DNA of 64,000 nt, from assembly GCA_902617045.1 (NCBI GenBank), contig CACMVA010000002.1, positions 226,014 through 290,013 of the forward strand, given 5' to 3'. How positions within the stretch are numbered: the first letter of the stretch is position 1; each line of letters opens with the position of its first letter. A program made the position numbers and the translations under genes. The DNA is from an uncultured SAR86 cluster bacterium (GTDB taxonomy: Bacteria > Pseudomonadota > Gammaproteobacteria > Magnimaribacterales > D2472). The notes beneath the pieces are model-generated. The model did no database searches and was not told the origin of the DNA. It saw only the letters and a program-made list of their open reading frames with translations. Shown here piece by piece: positions 54,710 to 64,000 of this stretch.

Positions 54710-57700
54710 TTATATCTCTAAAATATTTTTACCAAAAATATCTTCAAGGTAAAATAAATTTTCAAGCGTAGGATTGAATTTAAAATTATCTCCAATGTCT
54801 ACCACTGCCTCAGATTGATTTGAGTTAACTTTTACATTCAATCTACAATTTCCATTCTCCCAAAAACTCTTATCTATGGTATCTAGAAGTCTTGAAAATT
54901 CTTGAAGTGAAATTGCTTGTGAATCTACTATGTTAATTAATACTTCACTAACTTTTTTGTCTAATTCAGTATCTAGCAAACTGATCTCTTTAACACGCAT
55001 TCTGAACATAAGAGACCCTAGATCATTAGTTCTATAATCATCAACTTCAACAGTACCTTTTAAATTTAATATTTCTCCCTCTTTTAAGAAATTATGGCAA
55101 TTTTCAAGCACATCACTTGTAACTATTCCATCCATAGTGCCAGTTCCATCATCGAAATTAATAAAAGTAAGTGGTTTGCCGCTTCTATCTTTTATCTGTC
55201 TAACACTATTTATTAGACATACTAGAGAAGCTTTTTTTGTATCATTATTTAATTTATTTATTGTATTGGATCTTATTTTCTTTATTTTATTCTCTATTGC
55301 TAACACCGGATGCCCTGAAAGATAGTATCCAAGCGATTTTTTCTCCAATTCAAGCTTTTCACTCAATGTAAGCTCATTAATATTTTTATATTTCTCGTAA
55401 GGATCAAAACTCTCTTCCATTTCAGAAAAAAGATCACCACTTTTTAAGTTGGAGTTTCCATTTAGTTGCCTCCCATCATTTAACATATCTTTAGTGCATT
55501 CAATTGCAACACTTCTTGTTGGAGCTAAAGAATCAAAAGCACCTGATTGGGACAAGGCTTCTAATGATTTTTTTCCACCCAGTCTTATATCAATTTTTTT
55601 GGAAAAATCCCACAAGTCTTTAAAATGAGTTTTTTCTCTCTTCGAACAAAGATGATCAATAAATGCATCAGCAACTCCTTTGATAGCACCCAATCCATAT
55701 TCAATTTTAGATTCAATATTTACTTCAAATTTTTTATTGCTTGTTTGAACATTTGGTTTTAATACTTCTATGCCCATTCTTGAACATTCTTGAGTTAATG
55801 CGTAGATTTTGTCAGTATTTCCAAGCTCAGAAGAAAGAACAGCCGCCATAAAATGTTCAGGATAATATGTTTTTAAGTATGCTGTTTGGTATGAAATTAA
55901 TGCATATGCAGCTGAGTGTGATTTATTGAATCCATATTCTGCAAACTGATTAATTAAATCAAATATCTGTTCTGCATTTTTTTCTTTTATATCATTTTTA
56001 AGGCATCCTTTAACGAATATTTCGCGTTGCTCTTCCATTTCCTCTTTTTTCTTTTTACCCATGGCCCTTCTCAAGATATCAGCTTGGCCAAGTGAGAAAC
56101 CTGCTAAAACTCGGGCAGCTTCCATAACTTGCTCTTGATAGACAATAACGCCATATGTTTCTTCCAAAACCTTCTCAAGCAACTGGTGAGGGTATGTGAC
56201 TGGACTCTTACCGTGCTTTCTGTCAACAAATTCGTCATGCATTCCTGAGTTTAATGGTCCAGGCCTATATAGCGCTAGCAAAGCAGTTATTTCTTCAAAT
56301 TTCGTTGGTTTGAGTCTTTTTATTAAATCTCTCATTCCAGAAGATTCAAGCTGAAAAACCGCCATTGTTTTTCCAGAAGAAAGCAACTTAAACACATTTT
56401 CATCATTGAGCGGGATATTATTTAAATCAACTTTTTTTGATTCATCTAAATTCTTGTTAATAGATTTAACTGCTCTGTCAATAACTGTTAATGTTCTTAA
56501 TCCAAGGAAATCAAATTTAACAAGACCTATTTTTTCAACATCATCTTTATCATACTGAGTCATAACTGAGTCAGATTGACGATCAACATATACAGGACAA
56601 AAATCTGATATGCTCCCAGGAGCAATTACTACGCCACCAGCATGTTTTCCAACATTTCTAGCAATACCTTCAAGCCTGTAGGATAAATCAACTATTTCTC
56701 TTACCTCTGTGTCACTTTTGATACTTTGAGCAAAAATTGGTTGTTCTTCTTGAGCTTTATCTAAAGTCATCCCGGGTGCAAAAGGGATCATTTTGGATAT
56801 TCTGTCTCCTAATGCATATGGTTTTCCCAGTGCTCTTGCAACGTCACGTACAACTGCTCTAGCTGCCATCGTTCCGAAGGTTGCAATTTGTGATACTGAT
56901 TCAGAACCATATTTTTTACTAACATAATCTATAACCATATCTCTTTTTTCCATGCAAAAATCTACATCAAAGTCAGGCATAGAAAGTCTCTCAGGATTAA
57001 GAAATCTTTCAAATAAAAGACCATGTAAAATTGGATCTAAAGTAGTAATTCCTAAAGCAAAAGCAACTAACGAACCTGCTCCTGAACCACGACCTGGACC
57101 AACGGGTACATCATTATTTTTAGACCACTCTATAAAATCATAAACGATAAGAAAGTAACTTGAGAATCCCATGGTTTTAATTTGTTCTAATTCATAATTT
57201 AGTCTATCTAAATATTCACTATGTTTTTCATCATCAAAATCTTTGATATATGATTCAATCCTTTGAGTTGAAATTTCTTCTAAAAATGAATCAAAATTAT
57301 GTTTTTTTGGAACAGGATATTCAGGCAGAAAATAACCTTTCGTCTCAAGAGAGACATTACATTTTTTTGATATCTCATTTGTGTTATCAATAAGTGAATC
57401 ATAATCCTTAAAAAGCTCCGTCATCTCCTGTGGTGATTTAAAGTACTGATGTTCAGAAAATACTCTCTCTCTATTTGGATCATTGAGGGTTTTTCCAGTA
57501 TTTATACATACCTTTGTTTCGTGAATTTCATAATCATCTTGTTCTGCAAATAAAACATCGTTAGTTGCTATTAATGGAATGCCTTTATCTTTTGCAATAG
57601 GTAAAACATTTTTTAAATACTCTATTTCATCAATTCTGTTTGTAAGTTGAACGTCAAGAACGAAATTATCACCAAAATTATTTCTAAAATCCTCAATTCT

Positions 57701-58150
57701 TTTAGTTGCATCTGAGATATTATTCGATTTGAGATATTCAAATATATGACTGTCCTTGCCACCTGAAATCACAATAATGTCGTCTTTTAATTCTATTAAG
57801 TCATTAAATCTTATGATTGGGGAGTTGAATGAACTATTATTGTGTGCATTAGAAATTATCTTCATTAAATTTTTATGGCCATTATTAGTTTTTGCCAAAC
57901 ACAGTAATTCATATGAAGTTTCATCATCATCAAAAATTAGTCTTATTGAGGACCCAGATATCGGTTTAATGCCAGCTGACTCACATTTATTAAAAAACTT
58001 TACGAGTCCAAACATATTTGATTTGTCTGTTAGCGCAACGGAGGGTACAGAATTACGAATTGCATTATCTACTATTTGATCAACTGTAAGGAGTCCTTGA
58101 GAGATACTGTACTCAGATGACACCCTTAGATGTGAGAATAACTGAGTCAT
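54710..58150 (-). CDS. dnaE: DNA polymerase III alpha subunit
   Basis: Replicative C-family polymerase. The 1146-residue protein has an N-terminal PHP domain (FSHLRVSSEYSISQGLLTVD onward), the palm with catalytic aspartates in MPDFDVDFCM and the GPGRGSGAGSLVAF segment, a beta-clamp-binding fingers region, a helix-hairpin-helix and an OB-fold near the C-terminus (INFDDGTGTMDGIVTSD). It is close to E. coli DnaE in length (1160). The start overlaps the rnhB stop by 4 bases. Confidence 0.98.
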   Translation of the reverse strand: MTQLFSHLRVSSEYSISQGLLTVDQIVDNAIRNSVPSVALTDKSNMFGLVKFFNKCESAGIKPISGSSIRLIFDDDETSYELLCLAKTNNGHKNLMKIISNAHNNSSFNSPIIRFNDLIELKDDIIVISGGKDSHIFEYLKSNNISDATKRIEDFRNNFGDNFVLDVQLTNRIDEIEYLKNVLPIAKDKGIPLIATNDVLFAEQDDYEIHETKVCINTGKTLNDPNRERVFSEHQYFKSPQEMTELFKDYDSLIDNTNEISKKCNVSLETKGYFLPEYPVPKKHNFDSFLEEISTQRIESYIKDFDDEKHSEYLDRLNYELEQIKTMGFSSYFLIVYDFIEWSKNNDVPVGPGRGSGAGSLVAFALGITTLDPILHGLLFERFLNPERLSMPDFDVDFCMEKRDMVIDYVSKKYGSESVSQIATFGTMAARAVVRDVARALGKPYALGDRISKMIPFAPGMTLDKAQEEQPIFAQSIKSDTEVREIVDLSYRLEGIARNVGKHAGGVVIAPGSISDFCPVYVDRQSDSVMTQYDKDDVEKIGLVKFDFLGLRTLTVIDRAVKSINKNLDESKKVDLNNIPLNDENVFKLLSSGKTMAVFQLESSGMRDLIKRLKPTKFEEITALLALYRPGPLNSGMHDEFVDRKHGKSPVTYPHQLLEKVLEETYGVIVYQEQVMEAARVLAGFSLGQADILRRAMGKKKKEEMEEQREIFVKGCLKNDIKEKNAEQIFDLINQFAEYGFNKSHSAAYALISYQTAYLKTYYPEHFMAAVLSSELGNTDKIYALTQECSRMGIEVLKPNVQTSNKKFEVNIESKIEYGLGAIKGVADAFIDHLCSKREKTHFKDLWDFSKKIDIRLGGKKSLEALSQSGAFDSLAPTRSVAIECTKDMLNDGRQLNGNSNLKSGDLFSEMEESFDPYEKYKNINELTLSEKLELEKKSLGYYLSGHPVLAIENKIKKIRSNTINKLNNDTKKASLVCLINSVRQIKDRSGKPLTFINFDDGTGTMDGIVTSDVLENCHNFLKEGEILNLKGTVEVDDYRTNDLGSLMFRMRVKEISLLDTELDKKVSEVLINIVDSQAISLQEFSRLLDTIDKSFWENGNCRLNVKVNSNQSEAVVDIGDNFKFNPTLENLFYLEDIFGKNILEI

Positions 58151-58701
58151 TTATTCAAAACACCCTTGAAAGATTTTCTATGAATTGTGCAAATCCCCTT
58201 TTGTTGAATTGCAAAAAAATGCTCCTTAGTTCCATATCCTTTATTTTTTTTAAAGTTATAATCAGGATATTTTTTATTGTATTCAATCATAAGGTTATCT
58301 CTGTATACTTTAGCAATTATTGAAGCTGCACTAATTGCATCCTCAATAGAATCCCCTCCAATAATAGTCTTCATTGGAATATTTAAATCAGGTTTATATA
58401 TGCCATCGACTAAAACCAAAGCAGGTTTTATTGGTAAGTTTAGTATAGCTCTTTTCATTGCCAATAAAGAAGCATTCAGAATATTAATTTTATCAATTTC
58501 ATTATTGGAAACTATCCCAAACCCATAGTAAGAATTTTCAAGAACTTTTTTTGATAATAAATCTCTTTTTTTCGTAGATAATTTTTTTGAATCATCTAGA
58601 TTATCTAATTTATTTTTCAAGATGACTGCTGCAGCAACAACAGGTCCTGCTAGACAACCTCTACCAACTTCATCAGTGCCTGCAATAAGATTTTTTTTCA
58701 A
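58147..58701 (-). CDS. rnhB: Ribonuclease HII
   Basis: Cleaves RNA in RNA-DNA hybrids and at single ribonucleotides in DNA. The 184-residue product has the catalytic motif IAGTDEVGRGCLAGPVVAAA (Asp, Glu), an Asp in LVLVDGIYKP and the last acidic residue in the SIEDAISAASIIAKVYRD segment. It overlaps lpxB and dnaE by 4 bases each, so the whole series is translationally coupled. Confidence 0.97.
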   Translation of the reverse strand: MKKNLIAGTDEVGRGCLAGPVVAAAVILKNKLDNLDDSKKLSTKKRDLLSKKVLENSYYGFGIVSNNEIDKINILNASLLAMKRAILNLPIKPALVLVDGIYKPDLNIPMKTIIGGDSIEDAISAASIIAKVYRDNLMIEYNKKYPDYNFKKNKGYGTKEHFFAIQQKGICTIHRKSFKGVLNK

Positions 58702-59819
58702 AGGGCTTCAATGGCTTTTATTGCTTCTGAATATCCATTTCCTTTTAATAATTCTCTTATCATTGAAGCATGTTCTGAACTGTGAGGAATTAAATCTTCA
58801 GTTGCTTTTACTGCATCAATTAAATTCTTAACATTACATTCGTTTTGGATAAGTTCTATATAATGTCTTTTCCCAAGCAATAAATTAGGAAGTCCAACGT
58901 TATCTATCCTTAGCATTCTTGAAATGATTGAATAATTGAAAGTGTTTGTTTTATAACAAATAATTGGAGGAGACTCTAATATGGAGGCTTCAAGTGTTGC
59001 AGTTCCTGATGTAACAATTGAGAGACTTGAGATGGATAAAAAATCTTTCATGGATTGTTCAGCTATCTTTATTGGGAGATCCTCTCCATCAAAATGTTTG
59101 TTTATAATTGGTAACAATTCTTTATCAGCAACGGGTATTAAATAAAAATAATCTCTAAACTTTCCATAATGTTTTTTAATAAAGTCTGAATATACAGGCA
59201 TCATATTGATAACTTCAGATTTCCTACTACCTGGAAGAACAGATAAGAATTTTTTTGAGCTATTTAAGTTATACTTTTTTAAAATCTTTTCCTTATTTTC
59301 TTTATTTAAATTAAAAAAAGGGTGTCCAAGATGAAAGCTATTATGTCCAACTTTTTTGTAATAATTATGCTCAAAATTAAATAAACACAATGTCAAATCA
59401 ATATATGCTTGGATTGATTTAACTCTTCCTTGTCGCCAACCCCAAACAGAAGGACTTACAACTTGAATGTTTTTATTTAAACATTTCTTTTTCAATGCTT
59501 TGTGGATTCCCATATTAAAGTCTGGCGAATCAATACCAATAAATAAATTAATATTATTTTTAATAAAAAGTTTAATTAAATTTTTTCTCAGTCTTGTAAG
59601 CTTAAAGATGCTCAGTAATGGATCTAAAAGGCCCATAATATTTATCTCTGAATAATGAAAAGAGGATTTGAGTCCTAATTCTTCTAATTTTGGTCCACCT
59701 ACTCCGTATAAATTAACATCGTAATGTTTTTTTAGCTCCTCTATTAGACCTGCTCCAAGTCTGTCACCGGAATGCTCACCACAAACTATTCCAATGTTTA
59801 GAACATCCTTCTTAGACAC
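58698..59819 (-). CDS. lpxB: Lipid-A-disaccharide synthase
   Basis: GT19 glycosyltransferase that joins lipid X to UDP-2,3-diacylglucosamine to form the lipid A disaccharide at the inner membrane. The 373-residue protein shows IGIVCGEHSGDRLGAGLIEEL, GIDSPDFNMGIHKALKKK, VVSPSVWGWRQGR, the LPGSRKSEV motif and SIVTSGTATLEASILESP. It lies directly after lpxA with no gap. Confidence 0.97.
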   Translation of the reverse strand: MSKKDVLNIGIVCGEHSGDRLGAGLIEELKKHYDVNLYGVGGPKLEELGLKSSFHYSEINIMGLLDPLLSIFKLTRLRKNLIKLFIKNNINLFIGIDSPDFNMGIHKALKKKCLNKNIQVVSPSVWGWRQGRVKSIQAYIDLTLCLFNFEHNYYKKVGHNSFHLGHPFFNLNKENKEKILKKYNLNSSKKFLSVLPGSRKSEVINMMPVYSDFIKKHYGKFRDYFYLIPVADKELLPIINKHFDGEDLPIKIAEQSMKDFLSISSLSIVTSGTATLEASILESPPIICYKTNTFNYSIISRMLRIDNVGLPNLLLGKRHYIELIQNECNVKNLIDAVKATEDLIPHSSEHASMIRELLKGNGYSEAIKAIEAL

Positions 59820-60599
59820 TTATCTTAAAATTCCTCTTTCAGATATCTCTAAAGATTTTATAAATATATCTAAAAAAGAATCATTTTGATCTTTATTGAG
59901 TTCCTTTGATTTTTTAATTGCTTCATCAATTTTTAAACCCTTTCTGTAAACAAGCTTATAAGCTTTTTTAATTAAGGAAATAGATTCAGAGCTGATGTCA
60001 TTTCTACTCATACCAACTGAATTAAGCCCAATTATTCTAGCGGGGTCGGCAGCAACTTTAACAAATGCAGGAATGTCCATGTTAATTGATGTATTCATTC
60101 CAATAAATGAATAATCACCTATGTTACAAAATTGATGAATAGTCGTAAGAGCTCCTATTGTAATATTATTACCAACATTAACATGTCCTGCTATGCCAGC
60201 ATTGTTTGCAAAAACATTTCCATTCCCAACAACACAATCGTGAGCAACATGAGAATATGCCATCAAAAGATTATCAGATCCAATGGAAGTTATGCTTTTA
60301 TCTTGGATAGTGCCTCTATGAACAGTAACCCCCTCTCTGAAGATATTTCTATTTCCTATTTCAAGTTTAGTCTTCTCGCCTTTAAATTTTTTATCAGGGG
60401 TATCCTCTCCTATAGTAGAAAATTGATAAAAAATATTGTCCTCACCAATTATTGTTGGGCCCCTGAGAACAACATGACTTAATAACTTTGTTCCTTTTTT
60501 AATCTCAACATCTTCATCAATAATGCAGAAAGGGCCGATTTCTACAGAGTCATCTATTTTAGATTTTTCGTGAATAATTGCTGTCGAATGTATTTTCAT
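59820..60599 (-). CDS. lpxA: UDP-N-acetylglucosamine O-acyltransferase LpxA
   Basis: First lipid A step: transfers (R)-3-hydroxyacyl from ACP to UDP-GlcNAc. The 259-residue left-handed beta-helix of hexapeptide repeats has the catalytic histidine in the MAYSHVAHDCVVGNGNVFAN segment, and a C-terminal helical part (SLIKKAYKLVYRKGL). The 4-base overlap with fabZ indicates coupling. Chain length specificity cannot be read from the sequence by eye. Confidence 0.97.
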   Translation of the reverse strand: MKIHSTAIIHEKSKIDDSVEIGPFCIIDEDVEIKKGTKLLSHVVLRGPTIIGEDNIFYQFSTIGEDTPDKKFKGEKTKLEIGNRNIFREGVTVHRGTIQDKSITSIGSDNLLMAYSHVAHDCVVGNGNVFANNAGIAGHVNVGNNITIGALTTIHQFCNIGDYSFIGMNTSINMDIPAFVKVAADPARIIGLNSVGMSRNDISSESISLIKKAYKLVYRKGLKIDEAIKKSKELNKDQNDSFLDIFIKSLEISERGILR

Positions 60600-61039
60600 G
60601 TTGCCTTCCTATCTGCACACAAAATAATTGCAGAACATACTAAGTCATTATTTAATTCTGCCCTACAATCAAATTTCCAAATTCCTTTTTTTTCTCCGAG
60701 AACTTTACTATAAATATCTATGGTATCACCTGGTCTAACTCTTTTTCTAAATCTTACTTTATCAACTCCGGCAAGCACATATATTGAGCCCTCTTCAGGA
60801 GTTTTGTCCATAGTAACAAATCCAAGAATGCCTGATGCCTGACCGAGAGCTTCAATAATTATTACGCCAGGAAAGATAGGATTTCCTGGAAAATGGCCTT
60901 CAAGAAAATACTCATTACTGGTAATTATCTTTCTTGCATGTATCTTGTTATTTTTATCAATATTTACAACTTCGTCGATAAAAAGAAATGGCTCTCTGTG
61001 TGGAAGATATTTTTTAATATCATCTTTTGATATTTTCAT
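60596..61039 (-). CDS. fabZ: 3-hydroxyacyl-ACP dehydratase FabZ
   Basis: Dehydrates 3-hydroxyacyl-ACP in fatty acid synthesis and so competes with LpxA and LpxD for the same substrates. The start is the ATG at 61039, one base after the lpxD stop, giving the usual 147 residues; the longer frame upstream lies in lpxD. The YLPHREPFLFIDEV start and the catalytic motif GHFPGNPIFPGVIIIEALGQ (His, Glu) are diagnostic. Confidence 0.97.
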   Translation of the reverse strand: MKISKDDIKKYLPHREPFLFIDEVVNIDKNNKIHARKIITSNEYFLEGHFPGNPIFPGVIIIEALGQASGILGFVTMDKTPEEGSIYVLAGVDKVRFRKRVRPGDTIDIYSKVLGEKKGIWKFDCRAELNNDLVCSAIILCADRKAT

Positions 61040-61040
61040 T

Positions 61041-61976
61041 TTACTTGCTAAGTTTTTTAATAAAAACAGATGATTTAGCCCAATCATTATGCTCTTGAGC
61101 TGGCATAATACCAATATAGTTTCCAGGTTTTGTTATATTTTTTGTAATTAAAGTATGCGCCCCAACGGTGACATTATCACATACATCTAGATGACCAAGA
61201 ACTCCTGAAAGACCACCCATTTGAAAATTTTTGCCGATTTTTGTTGATCCTGCAATTGCACATGAAGCAGCTATAGCTGAATTTTGACCCAGAATAACAT
61301 TATGAGCTATATGAACCAAATTATCTAAAATTACTCCATCATGGATTTCTGTATCATCTATTGCGCCTCTGTCTATTGTACAATTTGCACCAATTTCAAC
61401 ATTTTTACCTATTTTAAGCTTACCTAACTGTTTAATTTTTACATAACCATCTTTTGTTGGTGCAAATCCAAATCCGTCAGACCCTAAAACAGTTCCATTT
61501 TGAATTATAGTACCTGAATCAATGCTTACGTCTTTTACAAGAGAGCAATTTGAGTGAATTATCACATTTTGTTCTATTGTGCAATTTGGTCCTATACAAA
61601 CATTTGGTCCAATATATACATCATTATGAACTGTTGCTTTATCTGAAATCACAGCAGACTCATGGATAAAAGGAATTTTTATTTCATCATCCCTTTCAAA
61701 TAAATTTGAAATCTTTGCATATGTTAGATAGGGATCATCTGTTTTGAGATAATTGAAGCTATTGTTATTTTCAAAATCTTTATGAACTATTACTGCAGCA
61801 GCTTTTGAAAATTCTAAGGAAGAAGCATATTTTTTATTTGATAAAAAAGTGATTGAAGATTTAGATGAATTTTCAATAGAAGACAAATTATCAACTATGC
61901 AGTTTTCATCTCCAACTAAAATTGAATCAGTAACTTTTGCTAATTCTTTAAGAGTAAAGCTTTTCTGCTTTGACAC
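61041..61976 (-). CDS. lpxD: UDP-3-O-acylglucosamine N-acyltransferase LpxD
   Basis: Third lipid A step: N-acylates UDP-3-O-acylglucosamine. The 311-residue product has an N-terminal uridine-binding domain (about 1-100), a hexapeptide beta-helix with GSDGFGFAPTKDGYVKIKQ and the catalytic His in DNLVHIAHNVILGQNSAI, and a short C-terminal helix. E. coli LpxD has 341 residues. It lies 2 bases after skp. Confidence 0.97.
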   Translation of the reverse strand: MSKQKSFTLKELAKVTDSILVGDENCIVDNLSSIENSSKSSITFLSNKKYASSLEFSKAAAVIVHKDFENNNSFNYLKTDDPYLTYAKISNLFERDDEIKIPFIHESAVISDKATVHNDVYIGPNVCIGPNCTIEQNVIIHSNCSLVKDVSIDSGTIIQNGTVLGSDGFGFAPTKDGYVKIKQLGKLKIGKNVEIGANCTIDRGAIDDTEIHDGVILDNLVHIAHNVILGQNSAIAASCAIAGSTKIGKNFQMGGLSGVLGHLDVCDNVTVGAHTLITKNITKPGNYIGIMPAQEHNDWAKSSVFIKKLSK

Positions 61977-61978
61977 TA

Positions 61979-62515
61979 CTAATCAGACTGCGATGAGGCC
62001 TCAGAAGCTGCAACATCAAGCATTGATGTAACATCGTCAGTAAGATCTAATGCAGGATCGCTAAAAAGTAAGCTTTCATTTTTAGAAAGTAGGACCTTAA
62101 TTTGTTTTGCAGCAATCAATTCACCAATAATTTTTTGCATAGCTGGGCCTGTTTCATTAAAAATTTTTGCAGCTGTCTCTTCTTGTGCTTGTTGGATTTT
62201 TCCTGCTAAAAATTCTAAATCTTGTCCTTTTTCTTGAATATCTCTTTGCATTTCAGCAATCTGTTCTTGAGATAAAGTTTCAAAATCTTTTTGTAACTTT
62301 TCAGCCATAGCTTGCCTGTCAGCTTGTAGAGATTTTGCCTCTTCAAGGTTTGAAGAGTAATCAGGATCCTCTTCTAAAGCTTTAAATGCATCTGCAGCTG
62401 CTTGAGTCGATAATACTGCTGTTCTCATATCAATAACAGCAACACCATCCATTGCTATCATTGGTGATGCAATGAAAATTAAGGATAGTAAGTATAGTTT
62501 CATTATATTTTTCAT
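61979..62515 (-). CDS. skp: Periplasmic chaperone Skp (OmpH-like)
   Basis: Trimeric periplasmic chaperone for unfolded outer-membrane proteins on their way to BamA. The 178-residue precursor has a signal peptide (MKNIMKLYLLSLIFIASPMIA), the conserved start of the body VAVIDMRTAVLSTQ, then a long charged helical tentacle region rich in Glu, Lys and Gln (about 40-140) and a C-terminal part. It lies between bamA and lpxD, the standard place. Confidence 0.93.
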   Translation of the reverse strand: MKNIMKLYLLSLIFIASPMIAMDGVAVIDMRTAVLSTQAAADAFKALEEDPDYSSNLEEAKSLQADRQAMAEKLQKDFETLSQEQIAEMQRDIQEKGQDLEFLAGKIQQAQEETAAKIFNETGPAMQKIIGELIAAKQIKVLLSKNESLLFSDPALDLTDDVTSMLDVAASEASSQSD

Positions 62516-62551
62516 AAGTACCCCTTCGTGGATTTGACCATTTTATATTAA

Positions 62552-64000
62552 CTAGAATACATTTCCTACTGTAAATTGGAATTCTTCGGTTCTCTCCTGA
62601 GGTCCAGCATTGGTTGGCTTTGATATTGCAAGACTCAAAGGTCCAAATCCTGTTATCCAAGTAACACCGACACCATAAGAGTATCTTAAGTCTTCAAGTG
62701 CAGGTTTGTAACAATTAGTTTGATAATCTTTACAATTATCTGAAAAAACGTTTCCAAAATCAAAGAAAAAAGCTGATCGTAGAGATCTTTGATCTTCAAT
62801 GAATGGAAGTCTAAATATTAACTGTAAGCTGCCCTCAACCTTAATATTTCCTCCAATTGGTCTATCCCTGTATCTTGATGTAGAACCAGCATATGGATTT
62901 AAGTATGGTGCATCTAATTCACCATCTCCGTCTGTATCAAGAAGGTTTGGGCATGTTTTTTCTTCATAATTAAATTGATAACAAGGTGCGTCCGTACTTC
63001 TTGGACCAAGTGTATTTGATTCAAATCCTCTCAAAGATCTTGGTCCACCAGCATAAAAATTTTGAAAAAAGGGTGTTTCTTCAGTATCACCGTAAGCATC
63101 TAAATATCCAAGCTCACCATTAAACCCAAAAACAAAGTTTGAAGATAATGGTCTGTAGTATCTTTGTCTAATGCTTGATCTATAATAACTTAAATCACTT
63201 CCTGGAACTGTGGTACTTAAACTTATTACAGTTGATGAACCAGCGGTTGGAAATAAGCCTCTATTTAAAGTAACTCTTTGCCAAGTAAATTGAGCAGAAA
63301 GTGTTTCAAAAATATTTCCTTCAGCAGAAACAAAATCATATATTTCTAAAGCAGGTAAGGTTCCAACATCTATATCAGTTTTATCATATGTGAGATTAAA
63401 TCCTAATCTTGTTATATCTGAAGTTGGATAACCAAATTGCGCCCCAAGACCATTAGAATTTGTTAAATAGTTAGCTACGTTAAACTCTCCATAATCAGTT
63501 TCTCTAAAATAAACGTTATAACCAAGACTAACACCATCTTTTGTGGCATATGGATTCATAAATGATAAGTTATACATCTCACTATAAATATTTTTGTTAA
63601 TTCCAATACCAACAGTATTGCCAGTGCCTAAAAAATTTTGTTCCTGCAAATTAAAACCTAGCATTAGACCAAAATCGCTATAGCCAATATTGCCTCCAAC
63701 GCTTCCGGTAGTCTCTTCTTCAACACTGTAGACAATATCAATTTGATCTTCTGTTCCAACTACTGGAATTGTCTCAACATTTACTTCTTTAAAATATCCT
63801 AGCCTTTCTAGCCTTACTTTACCTGCCTCAATACTATTATCTGAGGTCCATGCTCCTTCAAACTGTCTCATTTCTCTTCTAAGAACATAGTCTTGAGTTA
63901 CATTATTGCCAGTAAAAATAATTTTTCTTGTATATGTTTTACTTCCCGGAACAACTGTAAAAGTAAGATTAACTTTATTTGAATCATCAATAATTTCAGT
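62552..64000 (-). CDS. bamA: Outer-membrane protein assembly factor BamA, 5' part missing
   Basis: Omp85-family core of the BAM complex that inserts beta-barrel proteins. The minus-strand frame is open to the window edge; the visible 482 residues cover the last part of the POTRA domains (VNLTFTVVPGSKTYTRKIIF, RREMRQFEGAW, VDIVYSVEEE-like) and the whole 16-stranded barrel. The barrel includes the Omp85 loop motif GGPRSLRGFESNTLGP and the terminal FTVGNVF with C-terminal Phe. The N-terminal signal and the first POTRA domains lie outside the window. Confidence 0.95.
   Translation of the reverse strand, partial: TEIIDDSNKVNLTFTVVPGSKTYTRKIIFTGNNVTQDYVLRREMRQFEGAWTSDNSIEAGKVRLERLGYFKEVNVETIPVVGTEDQIDIVYSVEEETTGSVGGNIGYSDFGLMLGFNLQEQNFLGTGNTVGIGINKNIYSEMYNLSFMNPYATKDGVSLGYNVYFRETDYGEFNVANYLTNSNGLGAQFGYPTSDITRLGFNLTYDKTDIDVGTLPALEIYDFVSAEGNIFETLSAQFTWQRVTLNRGLFPTAGSSTVISLSTTVPGSDLSYYRSSIRQRYYRPLSSNFVFGFNGELGYLDAYGDTEETPFFQNFYAGGPRSLRGFESNTLGPRSTDAPCYQFNYEEKTCPNLLDTDGDGELDAPYLNPYAGSTSRYRDRPIGGNIKVEGSLQLIFRLPFIEDQRSLRSAFFFDFGNVFSDNCKDYQTNCYKPALEDLRYSYGVGVTWITGFGPLSLAISKPTNAGPQERTEEFQFTVGNVF

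Overview
The window is AT-rich, almost fully coding chromosomal DNA with about 60 protein genes, four tRNA genes and no rRNA, CRISPR array, transposase, integrase or phage gene. Gene content and order are those of Gammaproteobacteria, closest to the Pseudomonas-type arrangement as I recall it: mreBC divergent from gatCAB; prmC-prfA-hemA divergent from lolB-ispE-tRNAGln-prs-rplY-pth-ychF; carAB-greA-rlmE-ftsH-glmM-tpiA-secG-tRNA-rimP-nusA-infB-rbfA-truB-rpsO-pnp; map-glnD-dapD; lptFG divergent from pepA-valS; holD-rimI; and bamA-skp-lpxD-fabZ-lpxA-lpxB-rnhB-dnaE-tilS. Low GC, intergenic gaps of a few bases and shortened proteins (ValRS, TilS, IF2, LolB) suggest a streamlined free-living marine gammaproteobacterium such as the SAR86 group. 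That taxonomic statement is inference; no marker search was possible.

Layout. 1-1865: mreC (cut by the window edge) and mreB, minus strand. 1948-5101: gatCAB, plus. 5105-7184: MaoC-like hydratase and acyl-CoA ligase, minus. 7252-9363: nitroreductase and selO, plus. 9365-12491: prmC, prfA, hemA, minus. 12469-17334: lolB to ychF with tRNA-Gln and tRNA-Met, plus. 17338-17836: two tandem paralogous small membrane proteins of unknown function, minus. 17975-35875: a long minus-strand block for RNA turnover, translation initiation, transcription factors, central metabolism, FtsH and carbamoyl phosphate synthesis, interrupted only by a plus-strand tRNA-Leu. 36029-41344: map, glnD, dapD, dapE, plus. 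41322-45580: a tiny basic protein, a POT peptide transporter, an RDD protein (plus) and lptGF. 45615-49392: pepA and valS, plus. 49385-52967: an ElaA-like acetyltransferase, glutathione peroxidase, rimI, holD and leuA. 52964-64000: a crotonase, tilS, dnaE, rnhB, lipid A genes, skp and bamA (cut by the edge), minus.

Functionally the window joins translation and ribosome assembly (prfA, prmC, infB, rbfA, rimP, rpsO, rplY, gatCAB, pth, valS, tilS, truB), transcription and RNA decay (nusA, greA, pnp), outer-membrane biogenesis (lpxA/B/D, fabZ, lptFG, lolB, bamA, skp), replication (dnaE, holD, rnhB), nitrogen sensing (glnD) and biosynthesis of lysine/diaminopimelate, leucine, pyrimidine/arginine precursors, haem and isoprenoids.

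Most of the window is conserved housekeeping DNA. The parts that stand out are the tandem small membrane proteins with a hairpin between them, a ValRS gene lacking its C-terminal region, an inverted tRNA-Leu inside an otherwise one-directional gene series, an initiator tRNA with a predicted U1-U72 mismatch, an attenuator-like hairpin before rimP, absence of folP, accA and holC from their usual places, and nine convergent gene ends with no room for ordinary terminators.
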